A stretch of DNA of 64,000 nt, taken from Limibacterium fermenti (lineage in GTDB: Bacteria > Bacteroidota > Bacteroidia > Bacteroidales > Dysgonomonadaceae). The notes under the pieces are model-generated. The model was given only the letters and a program-made list of their open reading frames with translations, had not been told where the DNA came from and ran no database searches. The stretch spans positions 1,426,001 through 1,490,000 of the forward strand of contig NZ_CP159486.1 in assembly GCF_041902845.1 (NCBI RefSeq), in the 5' to 3' direction. How positions within the stretch are numbered: the first letter of the stretch is position 1; each line of letters opens with the position of its first letter. Of the stretch, positions 18,123 through 26,384 are shown in pieces. The position numbers and the translations under genes are program-made.

Positions 18123-19448
18123 ATGCTGTATCATATTTTCAAACAGATTTGGGCGCAACGGAAATACAATACATGGATTTTCATTGAACTGATGCTGGTG
18201 TTCGTGCTGGTATGGGTGTTAGCGGATTATGCTTTTGTAATACTTCACAATAAAAGTATTTCGCAGGGATTTGACGTGAAAGATACTTATCGGGTTACTT
18301 ACGATGTATTTGGTAAGGGAACTTCCCGGTATAATCCCACGGAGGACGATTCGACGATGGCGATGGAAAACCTGCAATTGTTTGTACGCAAAATAAAAGC
18401 ATACGAAAATGTGGAAGAAGCCGCCTTGACTTATATGGATTGGGGATCGTTGCCGTATTCGGGAGGATATAACAGCACGGCGGTTGAAATTCCCGATCGC
18501 AGTGATTCCACCGTGGCTTTTGCAGAAACAAAAAATGTACTGTCGGGCGAGTATTTTCGGCTATTCCGGTATACCTCCGCGAAAGATCATTCATGGGAAC
18601 GTCCGGCAGGGATCGACCTACGCCGGAATAATTCCGTCTTTATCACCCGGATGGTCGAACGGGAGCTTTTCGGGACGGCATCTGTTATCGGCAAGGTTGT
18701 CAAGGTCGATATCGGCGAAGGCCCAAAGGACTACGTGGTAGCCGATGTACTGAATGATCAGAAACGATTCGATTATACGTTACCCCACGGCGCCGTGTTC
18801 GGAGCGTCACCTCTTATTTCGGAGGAGAACCTGATGAATTTCGGAGTGTGCATCCGCGTCAAACCCGGTGTGCCGGAAGATACGTTTATAAGGAATTTCA
18901 GAAAGGAGATGACCCGGCCTTTGCGCATCGGTAATTTCTATTTGAAGGATATTCAATCCTTCAAATCCTTAAAACAGGAGATCGATTACAGCTTTGGCGT
19001 AACCAATGAAATGCGTACCCGGGCGGGGCTGATGATTTTCTTTTTGTTGAATATAGCGCTGGGGATTATCGGTACCTTCTGGTTCCGCAATGAAACACGG
19101 CGCGGTGAAATCGGGTTACGAATGGCAATGGGCAGTACGCACGCCACCTTGCAATGGCAGTTTATGACAGAAGCTCTTCTTTTGTTTTCAATCGCCGTTA
19201 TTCCGGCTATCGTTATCGATTATGCGATTGCACGGGCCGATGTGTTGAAACTGGATATGGATATAATCATGGATTATGAAACGGTAAAAGGTTCGCCGTA
19301 TATTACACAGAATGCTTCGTTGCGCTTTCTGATTACGAATGCGATGACGTATGTTTTTCTCTCGGTTATCGTGGCTTTGAGCGCTTGGATTCCCGCACGG
19401 CGGGTCTCGAGGATACATCCCGTCGAGGCGCTGAGAGAGAATGGATAA
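18123..19448 (+). CDS. MacB/FtsX-type ABC transporter permease (pair 1, class B)
   Basis: 441 residues. Class B N-terminus MLYHIFKQIWAQRKYNTWI, a first membrane helix (about 21-40), a periplasmic domain with FDVKDTYRVTYDV, and a C-terminal FtsX domain with FFLLNIALGIIGTFWFRNE and RRGEIGLRMAMGSTHATL. It ends IPARRVSRIHPVEALRENG, the conserved tail of all class B members. It probably forms a heterodimer with the class A protein encoded 2 nt upstream. The stop codon is followed directly by a heptamer array. Confidence 0.92.
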   Translation: MLYHIFKQIWAQRKYNTWIFIELMLVFVLVWVLADYAFVILHNKSISQGFDVKDTYRVTYDVFGKGTSRYNPTEDDSTMAMENLQLFVRKIKAYENVEEAALTYMDWGSLPYSGGYNSTAVEIPDRSDSTVAFAETKNVLSGEYFRLFRYTSAKDHSWERPAGIDLRRNNSVFITRMVERELFGTASVIGKVVKVDIGEGPKDYVVADVLNDQKRFDYTLPHGAVFGASPLISEENLMNFGVCIRVKPGVPEDTFIRNFRKEMTRPLRIGNFYLKDIQSFKSLKQEIDYSFGVTNEMRTRAGLMIFFLLNIALGIIGTFWFRNETRRGEIGLRMAMGSTHATLQWQFMTEALLLFSIAVIPAIVIDYAIARADVLKLDMDIIMDYETVKGSPYITQNASLRFLITNAMTYVFLSVIVALSAWIPARRVSRIHPVEALRENG

Positions 19449-19500
19449 TTACAAATGACGAATGACGAATTACGAATGACGAATTACAAATGACAAATTG
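19445..19500 (+). repeat. Heptanucleotide array (AATGACG/AATTACA type)
   Basis: About eight units begin at the stop codon of the preceding permease. The last unit runs into a 39-nt leader (19492-19530) that is copied almost exactly at 22096-22134. Confidence 0.9.
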
Positions 19501-19530
19501 GAGGGCTGTGTTGCAGCTAATGATTAAAAT

Positions 19531-20844
19531 ATGATTCGACACTATTTCAAACAAGCGTGGCAGTTGCTGAAAGATAATAAACTGTTCAGTACGATTTATA
19601 TTTCGGGAACCGCATTGGCGATAACCATGATCATGATTGTATCGGTGTACTTATATATGAAAGAGGGAAATATTGCCCCAGAGGTTCATCGGAGCCGGAT
19701 GATGTATGTCGCTACCGTAGAAATAAGGCCGAAAGATTCCACACAGACGGGTATGGCAGCTGCTTCGCTTTCGTATCAAACGGTGAAAAACGTGTTTTAT
19801 CCCTTGAAGTCTGCCGAACGTGTATCGGCTGAATTGCAAGAATATGGCGAAGAGGCTTCTGTTTCGTTACCGGGACAAACAGAGAATATTCCTACCGTTG
19901 TAAAATATGTCGATGCGGCTTATTGGGATATCTTCAGGTTTTCTTTTGTCGAGGGACATCCCTTTTCTACCGGAGAGTTTCAATCGGGCATTCGCACGGC
20001 GGTGATTGCCGAGTCGTTTGCGCGGCAGCTTTTCGGTACGGAGCCGGCACTCAATAAGCGATTTCTCCTCGATTCCGAAGAATTCATGGTCGGCGGTGTC
20101 GTAAAGGATGTTTCGTATATTCTTCCGAATACTTTTTCTTTGGTTTGGTTGCCTTATACCGTGAATCCGAATTGGGAGGAGCGGGTTTTTAAGGAAGGCC
20201 TTTTAGGTTTTTACAAGGTATATATACTGGCGCATTCTTCTAAAGATTTTAATCGGATAAAGAAAGAAATAGAGAGCCATATTGGCCGGTATGAAGCGAA
20301 TCTGACATGGAAAATGGATTTGATGGGGCAGCCGGATGATACGTTTACGCATTCGTTCCGGAAAGGAAACAGGGCTTTGGATATGCCTCAAATAAAAGCG
20401 ATGTTCGCTTTGTTGCTGATTATCTTTTTGATGGTTCCCGCTTTGAATCTTTCGGGGTTGAACAGTAGCCGCATGGAGAAAAGAACGGGCGAACTGGGCA
20501 TCCGTAAAGCTTTCGGAGCGCCACGTTCGGTACTCATTCAGCAAGTACTTACGGAGAATTTGTTGCTTTCTTTTATCGGAGGGGTGGTCGGGCTTATTGT
20601 TTCGTATGCATTGGTTTTTGCGGCGAAAGAATGGCTGGCATCTTCCTTCTTGTTTTATACATTAAGCAATCCTTCCGCATTAATCAGCTCGTCAGTCGGT
20701 ATTACCCCCGCCATGCTGTTCAACATAGAAGTTTTCTTGTGGGCATTTATAGCCGTACTGGTAATGAACGTACTGTCGGCGCTTGTTCCGGCCTACCGCT
20801 TCAGCCGGCGCACGATTATCGATTCTCTTGATGAAAAAATATAA
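19531..20844 (+). CDS. MacB/FtsX-type ABC transporter permease (pair 2, class A)
   Basis: 437 residues, class A start MIRHYFKQAWQLLKDNKLF. Same layout as the gene at 16807: one N-terminal helix, a periplasmic MacB_PCD-like domain with FRFSFVEGHPFSTGEFQSG, and three C-terminal helices with LSGLNSSRMEKRTGELGIRK and AFGAPRSVLIQQVL. It is closest to the class A protein of pair 1, with the same FQSG segment and C-terminal LSALVPAYRFSRR. Its 39-nt leader is shared with the gene at 22135. Three nt precede the class B partner. Confidence 0.92.
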   Translation: MIRHYFKQAWQLLKDNKLFSTIYISGTALAITMIMIVSVYLYMKEGNIAPEVHRSRMMYVATVEIRPKDSTQTGMAAASLSYQTVKNVFYPLKSAERVSAELQEYGEEASVSLPGQTENIPTVVKYVDAAYWDIFRFSFVEGHPFSTGEFQSGIRTAVIAESFARQLFGTEPALNKRFLLDSEEFMVGGVVKDVSYILPNTFSLVWLPYTVNPNWEERVFKEGLLGFYKVYILAHSSKDFNRIKKEIESHIGRYEANLTWKMDLMGQPDDTFTHSFRKGNRALDMPQIKAMFALLLIIFLMVPALNLSGLNSSRMEKRTGELGIRKAFGAPRSVLIQQVLTENLLLSFIGGVVGLIVSYALVFAAKEWLASSFLFYTLSNPSALISSSVGITPAMLFNIEVFLWAFIAVLVMNVLSALVPAYRFSRRTIIDSLDEKI

Positions 20845-20847
20845 CGA

Positions 20848-22059
20848 ATGATGTCAATGATACAACATATTCTGAAATTGATTTGGACGCAACGGCGGCG
20901 TAATTTGTGGATCTTTGCCGAATTACTGGTCGTGTTTGCCCTTGCATGGTATATTGTCGATTACCAATTCGTATTGATTCATAACCGGATGTTACCCAAT
21001 GGCTACGATGTGGCGGATACATACCGTATTTCTTACAAAAGCCTGACGGATAAAAATAAAGAGGCATTCCGGCAATTTTACGACCGTGTCCGTTTATATC
21101 CCGGAGTGGAAAGCGCTTTCCTCACCGATCGGTTTTCGGGTGTTATGCCTTATAGTGATACGTATAATGGCATTTCCATCAGTGTTGATTCGACGGGAAA
21201 TTCCCAAACTTATTATGGACAGATGAAAGCGATAGGTTCCAATAATTATTTCGAAGTATTTAAAGTGCATTCTGTCGTAAACCCTTCGGCGTTGGGACGT
21301 TTGGATCGATCGAATTCCCGTTCTGTTGTTCTGACACAAAATCTGGCAGAGGCTCTCTTCAAAGGAGCCTCACCGATGGGAAAACGTGTTTTTATGAATG
21401 GCAAATCAGAGTATGTGGTAACGGATGTGGTGCAACCGCAAAAGCAATATGATCATGCACAACCTCATCATTCGGTTTTCTATTACGAAAACGACACAAC
21501 GATAGCCAAGCCTGAAATTGCCATCCGGGTGGCGCCGAATTTCTCCTTTGAGCAATTCAAAAAAGAGGTCAGCGGTTCCATTGTCAGTTATAAGAATGTG
21601 GGGCGGAATTTGGATTTTATGTTGGGTGTCACCAATGAAATACGATTGCGTACCGGCTTGATGATCTTTTTCCTGTTGAATGTGGCATTGGGTATTATCG
21701 GTACTTTCTGGTTTCGCAATGCCGCCAAGCATGGGGAAATCGGGTTGCGTATGGCATTGGGAAGTTCCCGTTCGACGATTCAAAAGCAATACATTGCCGA
21801 AGCGGTGCTTTTACTCACCTTGGCAGCCGTCCCGGCGGTGTGTGTCAACTTTACCCTGCTCGAAGCCGGCGTGATCAAAACCTTGGGCGAACAGTTTTCT
21901 GACAGCGGTTATATCACGGCTAATAAATGGCTCCGGTTCATCATTACCAACGGGCTAACGTATCTTTTGCTCGCTGTAATCGTTGCTTTGAGCGCGTGGA
22001 TTCCCGCCAACAAGGCTTCCAAAGTGCATCCCGTCGAGGCGCTGAGAGACAATGGGTAA
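20848..22059 (+). CDS. MacB/FtsX-type ABC transporter permease (pair 2, class B)
   Basis: 403 residues from the first ATG; by comparison with its relatives the natural start may be MIQHILKLIWTQRRRN at 20857. It has the class B layout: N-terminal helix, periplasmic domain with YDVADTYRISY, FtsX domain with FFLLNVALGIIGTFWFRNA and KHGEIGLRMALGSSRSTI, and the tail IPANKASKVHPVEALRDNG. The closest relative is the class B gene at 18123. A heptamer array follows immediately. Confidence 0.9.
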   Translation: MMSMIQHILKLIWTQRRRNLWIFAELLVVFALAWYIVDYQFVLIHNRMLPNGYDVADTYRISYKSLTDKNKEAFRQFYDRVRLYPGVESAFLTDRFSGVMPYSDTYNGISISVDSTGNSQTYYGQMKAIGSNNYFEVFKVHSVVNPSALGRLDRSNSRSVVLTQNLAEALFKGASPMGKRVFMNGKSEYVVTDVVQPQKQYDHAQPHHSVFYYENDTTIAKPEIAIRVAPNFSFEQFKKEVSGSIVSYKNVGRNLDFMLGVTNEIRLRTGLMIFFLLNVALGIIGTFWFRNAAKHGEIGLRMALGSSRSTIQKQYIAEAVLLLTLAAVPAVCVNFTLLEAGVIKTLGEQFSDSGYITANKWLRFIITNGLTYLLLAVIVALSAWIPANKASKVHPVEALRDNG

Positions 22060-22103
22060 TTACAAATGACAAATTACGAATGACGAATGACGAATGACAA
22101 ATT
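22060..22103 (+). repeat. Heptanucleotide array (AATTACA/AATGACG type)
   Basis: Six units start at the stop codon of the preceding gene and run into the shared 39-nt leader ending at 22134. Confidence 0.85.
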
Positions 22104-22134
22104 GGATGGCTGTGTTGCAGCTAATGATTAAAAT
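22096..22134 (+). repeat. Duplicated 39-nt leader (second copy; first at 19492-19530)
   Basis: GACAAATTGGATGGCTGTGT and the following 19 nt up to the ATG match 19492-19530 at 38 of 39 positions (G to T in GGAGGGC/GGATGGC). It contains GCTG-TGTTG-CAGC, a small hairpin. The two downstream genes have diverged far more than their leaders. Confidence 0.85.
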
Positions 22135-23370
22135 ATGATTAAACAATATTTCAAACAAGCAACGTATTCCATAAAGGAAAACAAAGTATTGTCTGCGATA
22201 ACCATTTCGGGTACTGCACTTGCCATTTGTTTAATAATGATTATGGTAATGACTTATCGGGCGAAAGTGGAGAATTATCCGCCGGAAACAAAACGTGACC
22301 GTATGTTGTATGTGAAGTGGGCGGGATACCGGTATAAAGAAAACGGGGAAATCAGTGGTAACTCGTCGCTGTCGCTTCAAACTGCTAAGCAGTGCTTTGC
22401 CGGTTTGGAAACCACAGAAGCGGTAACCATTACTACGCGTCCTTTGTTAAAACTGATTGCAACGATGGATGAAACGGAAAAATTCAAATGTAAGGTGCTG
22501 CCTGCGGATGCCGCTTTCTGGCATGTCTTCGATTTTTCTTTCCTGAACGGAAAAGGATACACTGAGGCCGATGTGAACTCTGGATTGAAGAAAGTCGTCA
22601 TTAGCCGTACGACAGCCCGCAAACTATTCGGGACTATCGATGTGTCAGGGCGTCAGGTTTATCTGGGCTACGTGCCGTATACGGTTGTAGGGGTTGTGAA
22701 AGACGTGTCGAAATTTGCGGATTCTTCCCATGCCGATGTCTGGATACCCTACACATCCACCTATATCAGGGAGTATCCCTGGGCCGACAATATTTCCGGA
22801 TCTTATTTAGTGAAACTTCTTGCCCGGCGTCCGTCGGATTTTTCCGCCATCAGAAAAGAAGTGAAAAAAAGAGAGGAGACATATAACCGGCAGTTGCCTG
22901 AGTATGATCTGGAATTGTACGAACAGCCGACTACTCGCTTTGGCGACACGGAAAACCTCAAAGCGGAAGGCGGCGATATGAAAAGAATAAAACGCCAGGG
23001 GATTATCGCGATCCTCTTGCTGTTAATTGTACCGGCCGTAAACTTGTCGGGACTGGCGCTTTCGAGAATGGATGAAAGAAAGAGCGAAATCGGTATACGC
23101 AAGGCCTTCGGGGCGAGAAGAAGCGTATTGATAGCACAGGTATTCATGGATAATTTCTTGTATACACTCATCGGGGGAGCGGCGGGATTCGCTTTTTCCT
23201 ACCTTTTACTGTATCTGTTGTATCGCGATATATTTATCGGTCCGCTCCTGTCGCCGGTCGTCTTTTTGATTGCGCTTTTCTTTTGTCTGGTGTTGAATAC
23301 CGTTTCAGCGGTGATTCCGGCATGGAACGCCTCTTCGTCCCCTATTGTGAATGATTTGAAAAGGAGTTGA
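22135..23370 (+). CDS. MacB/FtsX-type ABC transporter permease (pair 3, class A)
   Basis: 411 residues. Start MIKQYFKQATYSIKENKVL, N-terminal helix with ISGTALAICLIMIMVM, periplasmic domain with PPETKRDRMLYVKW and FDFSFLNGKGYTEADVNSG, and the FtsX domain with LSGLALSRMDERKSEIGIRK and AFGARRSVLIAQVF. The coding sequence is closest to the class A gene at 26385 (same PPET.RDRMLYVKW and YT.ADV..GL segments), whereas the leader matches the gene at 19531. Confidence 0.92.
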   Translation: MIKQYFKQATYSIKENKVLSAITISGTALAICLIMIMVMTYRAKVENYPPETKRDRMLYVKWAGYRYKENGEISGNSSLSLQTAKQCFAGLETTEAVTITTRPLLKLIATMDETEKFKCKVLPADAAFWHVFDFSFLNGKGYTEADVNSGLKKVVISRTTARKLFGTIDVSGRQVYLGYVPYTVVGVVKDVSKFADSSHADVWIPYTSTYIREYPWADNISGSYLVKLLARRPSDFSAIRKEVKKREETYNRQLPEYDLELYEQPTTRFGDTENLKAEGGDMKRIKRQGIIAILLLLIVPAVNLSGLALSRMDERKSEIGIRKAFGARRSVLIAQVFMDNFLYTLIGGAAGFAFSYLLLYLLYRDIFIGPLLSPVVFLIALFFCLVLNTVSAVIPAWNASSSPIVNDLKRS

Positions 23371-23373
23371 AAA

Positions 23374-24609
23374 ATGATGATAAGGCATGTAATGAAAATC
23401 TGTTGGAACGAGCGTAAGAAGAATGCGTTTTTGCTTACGGAGTTATGTATCGTCGCCATTGCATTATGGTATGTAACGGACTATCTGTTCATCATGAATG
23501 CTTCGTATCACGTCCCCCTCAACAGGGATATCAAGGATACGTACAATGTGATCATCACCCAACGGGAGAAAGACAGCAAAGGCTACATCCCGGAAGAGCG
23601 ATTGACCCAAACCAAAGGAGAAGATATCCTGGAAATTGCGAACAGGTTGCGGCTTCATCCTGCAGTCGAAAACGCATCCGTCTCTTTAGTCGCTCAGCCG
23701 TACATTACGCACGATTCTTATACGGTACTTCATCGCGACACCCTTTCCCGCCATCTCCGTTGTTATATGGTCGATCGGGAGTTCTTCGACGTATTCCGTA
23801 TCCGTGCGAAAAACGGATCGCCTTTTCTCCTTGAAGATTTATTACCGGAACAACTTGTACTGACGGCCGATGTGGAAAAGGATCTTTTTGAAGGGCTTTC
23901 TGCAGTAGGCAAGCAAATAAGATGGGGAGAGGAAGAAAGCATGCGAAATATTTGTGCAGTCTCCGGAACGATGCCGCAGGCGGAATTCATGACGCCCCTT
24001 CCCGCTTTTTTCTACATAATGAGTGATAAAGGTGTGGTCGAAATGGCCGAGAATAATTGGGAAGTTATTGAAATGTCCGTCCGGTTGAAACCGGATGCCG
24101 ATGAGGATGCTTTCCGCAAGGAGATGATGAACGGACTGAATGTACAGAATTTTTATCTTGTGGATATTCAACCTATTGGCGACATGCGGACTTCTTTTCT
24201 GGAACATACCGTAGAACAGGTAAAAAACAGGATATATATATTGCTCTTTTTGGTGTTGAACGCCTTTTTAGCAGTAATCGGCGTGTTCTGGTTCCGAACA
24301 TCGCGGCGGACAAATGAAATAGGACTCCGCAAAGCCGTGGGATCTACCTGTAAAGACATACGGCATATTCTTTTTTCGGAAGGAATCGTTTTGCTGATAC
24401 TGGCAATGGTTCCCGCTATGATAATCGGCGCCGCTTTAGGACGGTTCGATGTTTTATCGACTTACTTTATGCCGTTTACCCTGAAGCGATTTGCAATAGT
24501 AACGGCGCTTTGCTTCTTGAGCCTTTGCCTGATTGTCCTTGCCGGAATATATTTTCCCGCGCGCCGGGCCTCGAAAATTCATCCGGTGGAGGCGCTGAGG
24601 GAGGAATGA
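23374..24609 (+). CDS. MacB/FtsX-type ABC transporter permease (pair 3, class B)
   Basis: 411 residues; the equivalent start in its relatives is the second Met (23377, MIRHVMKICWNERKKN). Class B layout: first helix with TELCIVAIALWYVTDYLF, a periplasmic domain, and an FtsX domain with LVLNAFLAVIGVFWFRTSRR and TNEIGLRKAVGSTCKDI. It ends FPARRASKIHPVEALREE. Partner of the class A gene 3 nt upstream; a TGAATTA array starts at its stop codon. Confidence 0.91.
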   Translation: MMIRHVMKICWNERKKNAFLLTELCIVAIALWYVTDYLFIMNASYHVPLNRDIKDTYNVIITQREKDSKGYIPEERLTQTKGEDILEIANRLRLHPAVENASVSLVAQPYITHDSYTVLHRDTLSRHLRCYMVDREFFDVFRIRAKNGSPFLLEDLLPEQLVLTADVEKDLFEGLSAVGKQIRWGEEESMRNICAVSGTMPQAEFMTPLPAFFYIMSDKGVVEMAENNWEVIEMSVRLKPDADEDAFRKEMMNGLNVQNFYLVDIQPIGDMRTSFLEHTVEQVKNRIYILLFLVLNAFLAVIGVFWFRTSRRTNEIGLRKAVGSTCKDIRHILFSEGIVLLILAMVPAMIIGAALGRFDVLSTYFMPFTLKRFAIVTALCFLSLCLIVLAGIYFPARRASKIHPVEALREE

Positions 24610-24645
24610 ATTATGAATTATGAATGATGAGTTATGAATGAGGAT
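24606..24645 (+). repeat. Heptanucleotide array (GAATTAT type)
   Basis: Five units of GAATTAT/GAATGAT/GAGTTAT; the stop codon of the preceding gene is part of the first unit. Confidence 0.8.
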
Positions 24646-24674
24646 AATAAAACAACTTTAACAACATAAAAACA

Positions 24675-25358
24675 ATGATAATGGAAAAGATGATTGTACT
24701 GAATCAAGTCGATAAGATTTATCGTACGGAAGAGATCGAAACGGTGGCATTGGAAAATGTCAACCTCGAAGTGAAGAAAGGCGAATTTCTCGCGGTCATG
24801 GGGCCTTCGGGATGCGGCAAATCGACCCTCCTGAATGTGATGGGATTGCTTGACGCTCCCACTTCCGGTAGCGTCATTATCGACGGTAAAGAAACCGCGC
24901 AGATGAAGGATACCGAACTCGCCCGCTTCCGGAATGAAAAGCTGGGCTTTGTCTTCCAGAGTTTTCATCTGATTAATTCGCTCAATGTATTGGATAATGT
25001 GGAACTGCCTTTGCTGTACCGTAAAGGCGTGTCGGCTTCCGAACGTCGCCGGTTGGCCGAAGCGGTCCTGAAAAAAGTCGGATTATCGCATCGCATGCGC
25101 CATTTCCCGTCGCAATTGTCGGGCGGGCAGTGCCAACGCGTAGCGATCGCCCGTGCGGTGATCGGAAATCCTTTTATCATCCTTGCTGATGAGCCGACGG
25201 GAAACCTCGATTCGAAGATGGGGGCCGAAGTGATGGACTTGCTTCATCAACTCAATCGCGAAGACGGCCGTACGATTGTCATGGTAACGCATGATGAAAG
25301 CAAGGCGGCCCAAACATCCCGCACCATCCGCTTCTTCGACGGACGGCAAGTATCTTGA
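24675..25358 (+). CDS. ABC transporter ATPase, MacB/LolD type
   Basis: 227 residues; alternative starts at 24681 and 24690 are equally possible. Walker A is GPSGCGKS (43-50), followed by FVFQSFHLINSLNVLDNVELPL (Q-loop), the signature LSGGQCQRVAIARA, Walker B IILADEPTGNLDS and the H-loop MVTHDE. The LDSKMGAEVMDLL segment is typical of the LolD/MacB/FtsE group that powers mechanotransmission permeases. It is the only ATPase in a locus with eight permease genes, so it probably serves all four pairs. Confidence 0.95.
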   Translation: MIMEKMIVLNQVDKIYRTEEIETVALENVNLEVKKGEFLAVMGPSGCGKSTLLNVMGLLDAPTSGSVIIDGKETAQMKDTELARFRNEKLGFVFQSFHLINSLNVLDNVELPLLYRKGVSASERRRLAEAVLKKVGLSHRMRHFPSQLSGGQCQRVAIARAVIGNPFIILADEPTGNLDSKMGAEVMDLLHQLNREDGRTIVMVTHDESKAAQTSRTIRFFDGRQVS

Positions 25359-25388
25359 TAATTAACAATTAACAACTAACAGTGAATA

Positions 25389-26240
25389 ATGAATATGAAA
25401 ACAAAACAGATTATCATCGCCATACTTATTGCAATCATGGCTCCTGCGTTGTCGTACGCTCAAAACAGTAAAATCGTTCATCAAAACCGGCGTGTGGGTA
25501 ACTTTTCTTCCATCGATGCTTCCGGCGGATGGGACGTGATCATCCGGCAGGGAAATACCTGTTCCGTTTCGGTAGAGGCTAACGAGGATCTTATCGATCA
25601 TGCCGTCACCGAAGTGCGCAACGGGGTATTGCATATCTATAACGAAAGGAATACGCGGAATCATTTTAATTTCGGCACGCGGAATATTATCCGCCGGGTA
25701 AACATTACCGTTCCTCGCCTGACAAAAATCGATGCCTCCGGCGGTTGCGACATTCGGTTTCAAACGCCTTTTAAAGCGGATGTGTTCGAGTTGGAACTCA
25801 GCGGCGGTTGCGATCTGGAGGACTTGAGGCTCGATTGCCGTCATTTCGAGGGTGACTTTAGCGGAGGAGTAGATGTTTCCGTGTATTTTACTTCCGTGCA
25901 AAAGATTGATTTGGATGTGAGCGGCGGCAGCGATGTGGATTTGAAAAATATCGCAGCAAAAGAATGCGTGGTGGATGCCAGCGGCGGTTGCGACATTGAC
26001 CTGGCGGGGCGCACGGATTATTTGTCGATTGATGCTGCGGGCGGCTGTGATGTCTCGGCTTTCGGATTGCGGGCAACCCGTTGCGATGCAACTGTGAGCG
26101 GTGCTGCAGATGTGGAACTTTATGTGACCGGTTCGCTTAAAGTCTCCGCTTTCGGAGCGAGCGATGTGTCCTATAAGGGCAATCCCAAAAGCATCGAGAA
26201 AGACAAAGACCGTTCCAGTTCGATTGAAAAGGAAGACTGA
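25389..26240 (+). CDS. DUF2807 (GIN-domain) secreted beta-helical protein
   Basis: 283 residues. A signal peptide (about 1-24, ending ALSYA) precedes a DUF2807 domain, the so-called head GIN domain of putative autotransporter adhesins. At least seven near-repeats of the form (D/S)(A/V)SGG(C/S/V/W)D(V/I) occur at intervals of about 20-25 residues, for example IDASGGCDIRF and LDVSGGSDVDL, as expected for turns of a right-handed beta-solenoid. The C-terminus is charged (SIEKDKDRSSSIEKED). The family is periplasmic or surface located in Bacteroidetes and its function is unknown. Its place between ATPase and permease genes suggests it works with the exporter, as sensor or accessory; that is inference. 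Confidence 0.88.
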   Translation: MNMKTKQIIIAILIAIMAPALSYAQNSKIVHQNRRVGNFSSIDASGGWDVIIRQGNTCSVSVEANEDLIDHAVTEVRNGVLHIYNERNTRNHFNFGTRNIIRRVNITVPRLTKIDASGGCDIRFQTPFKADVFELELSGGCDLEDLRLDCRHFEGDFSGGVDVSVYFTSVQKIDLDVSGGSDVDLKNIAAKECVVDASGGCDIDLAGRTDYLSIDAAGGCDVSAFGLRATRCDATVSGAADVELYVTGSLKVSAFGASDVSYKGNPKSIEKDKDRSSSIEKED

Positions 26241-26245
26241 TCGGG

Positions 26246-26378
26246 GATTACAAATTAGCAAATTAGCAGATTAGCAAATGAAGTCGAAGGTCGAAGGTCG
26301 AAAGTCGAAAGACAGACGACCGGTGACTGGTGACTGGTGACTGGTGACCGGCAACATTCGACTTTCGACTTTCGACAG
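26246..26378 (+). repeat. Composite heptamer array forming a long inverted repeat
   Basis: Three successive heptamer types (AAATTAGC, GTCGAAG/GTCGAAA, GACTGGT) fill the space before the gene at 26385. GTCGAAAGTCGAAAG at 26297-26311 is exactly complementary to 26362-26376, which ends 8 nt before the ATG, with the GACTGGT repeats in the loop. Confidence 0.9.
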
Positions 26379-26384
26379 CAAAAT

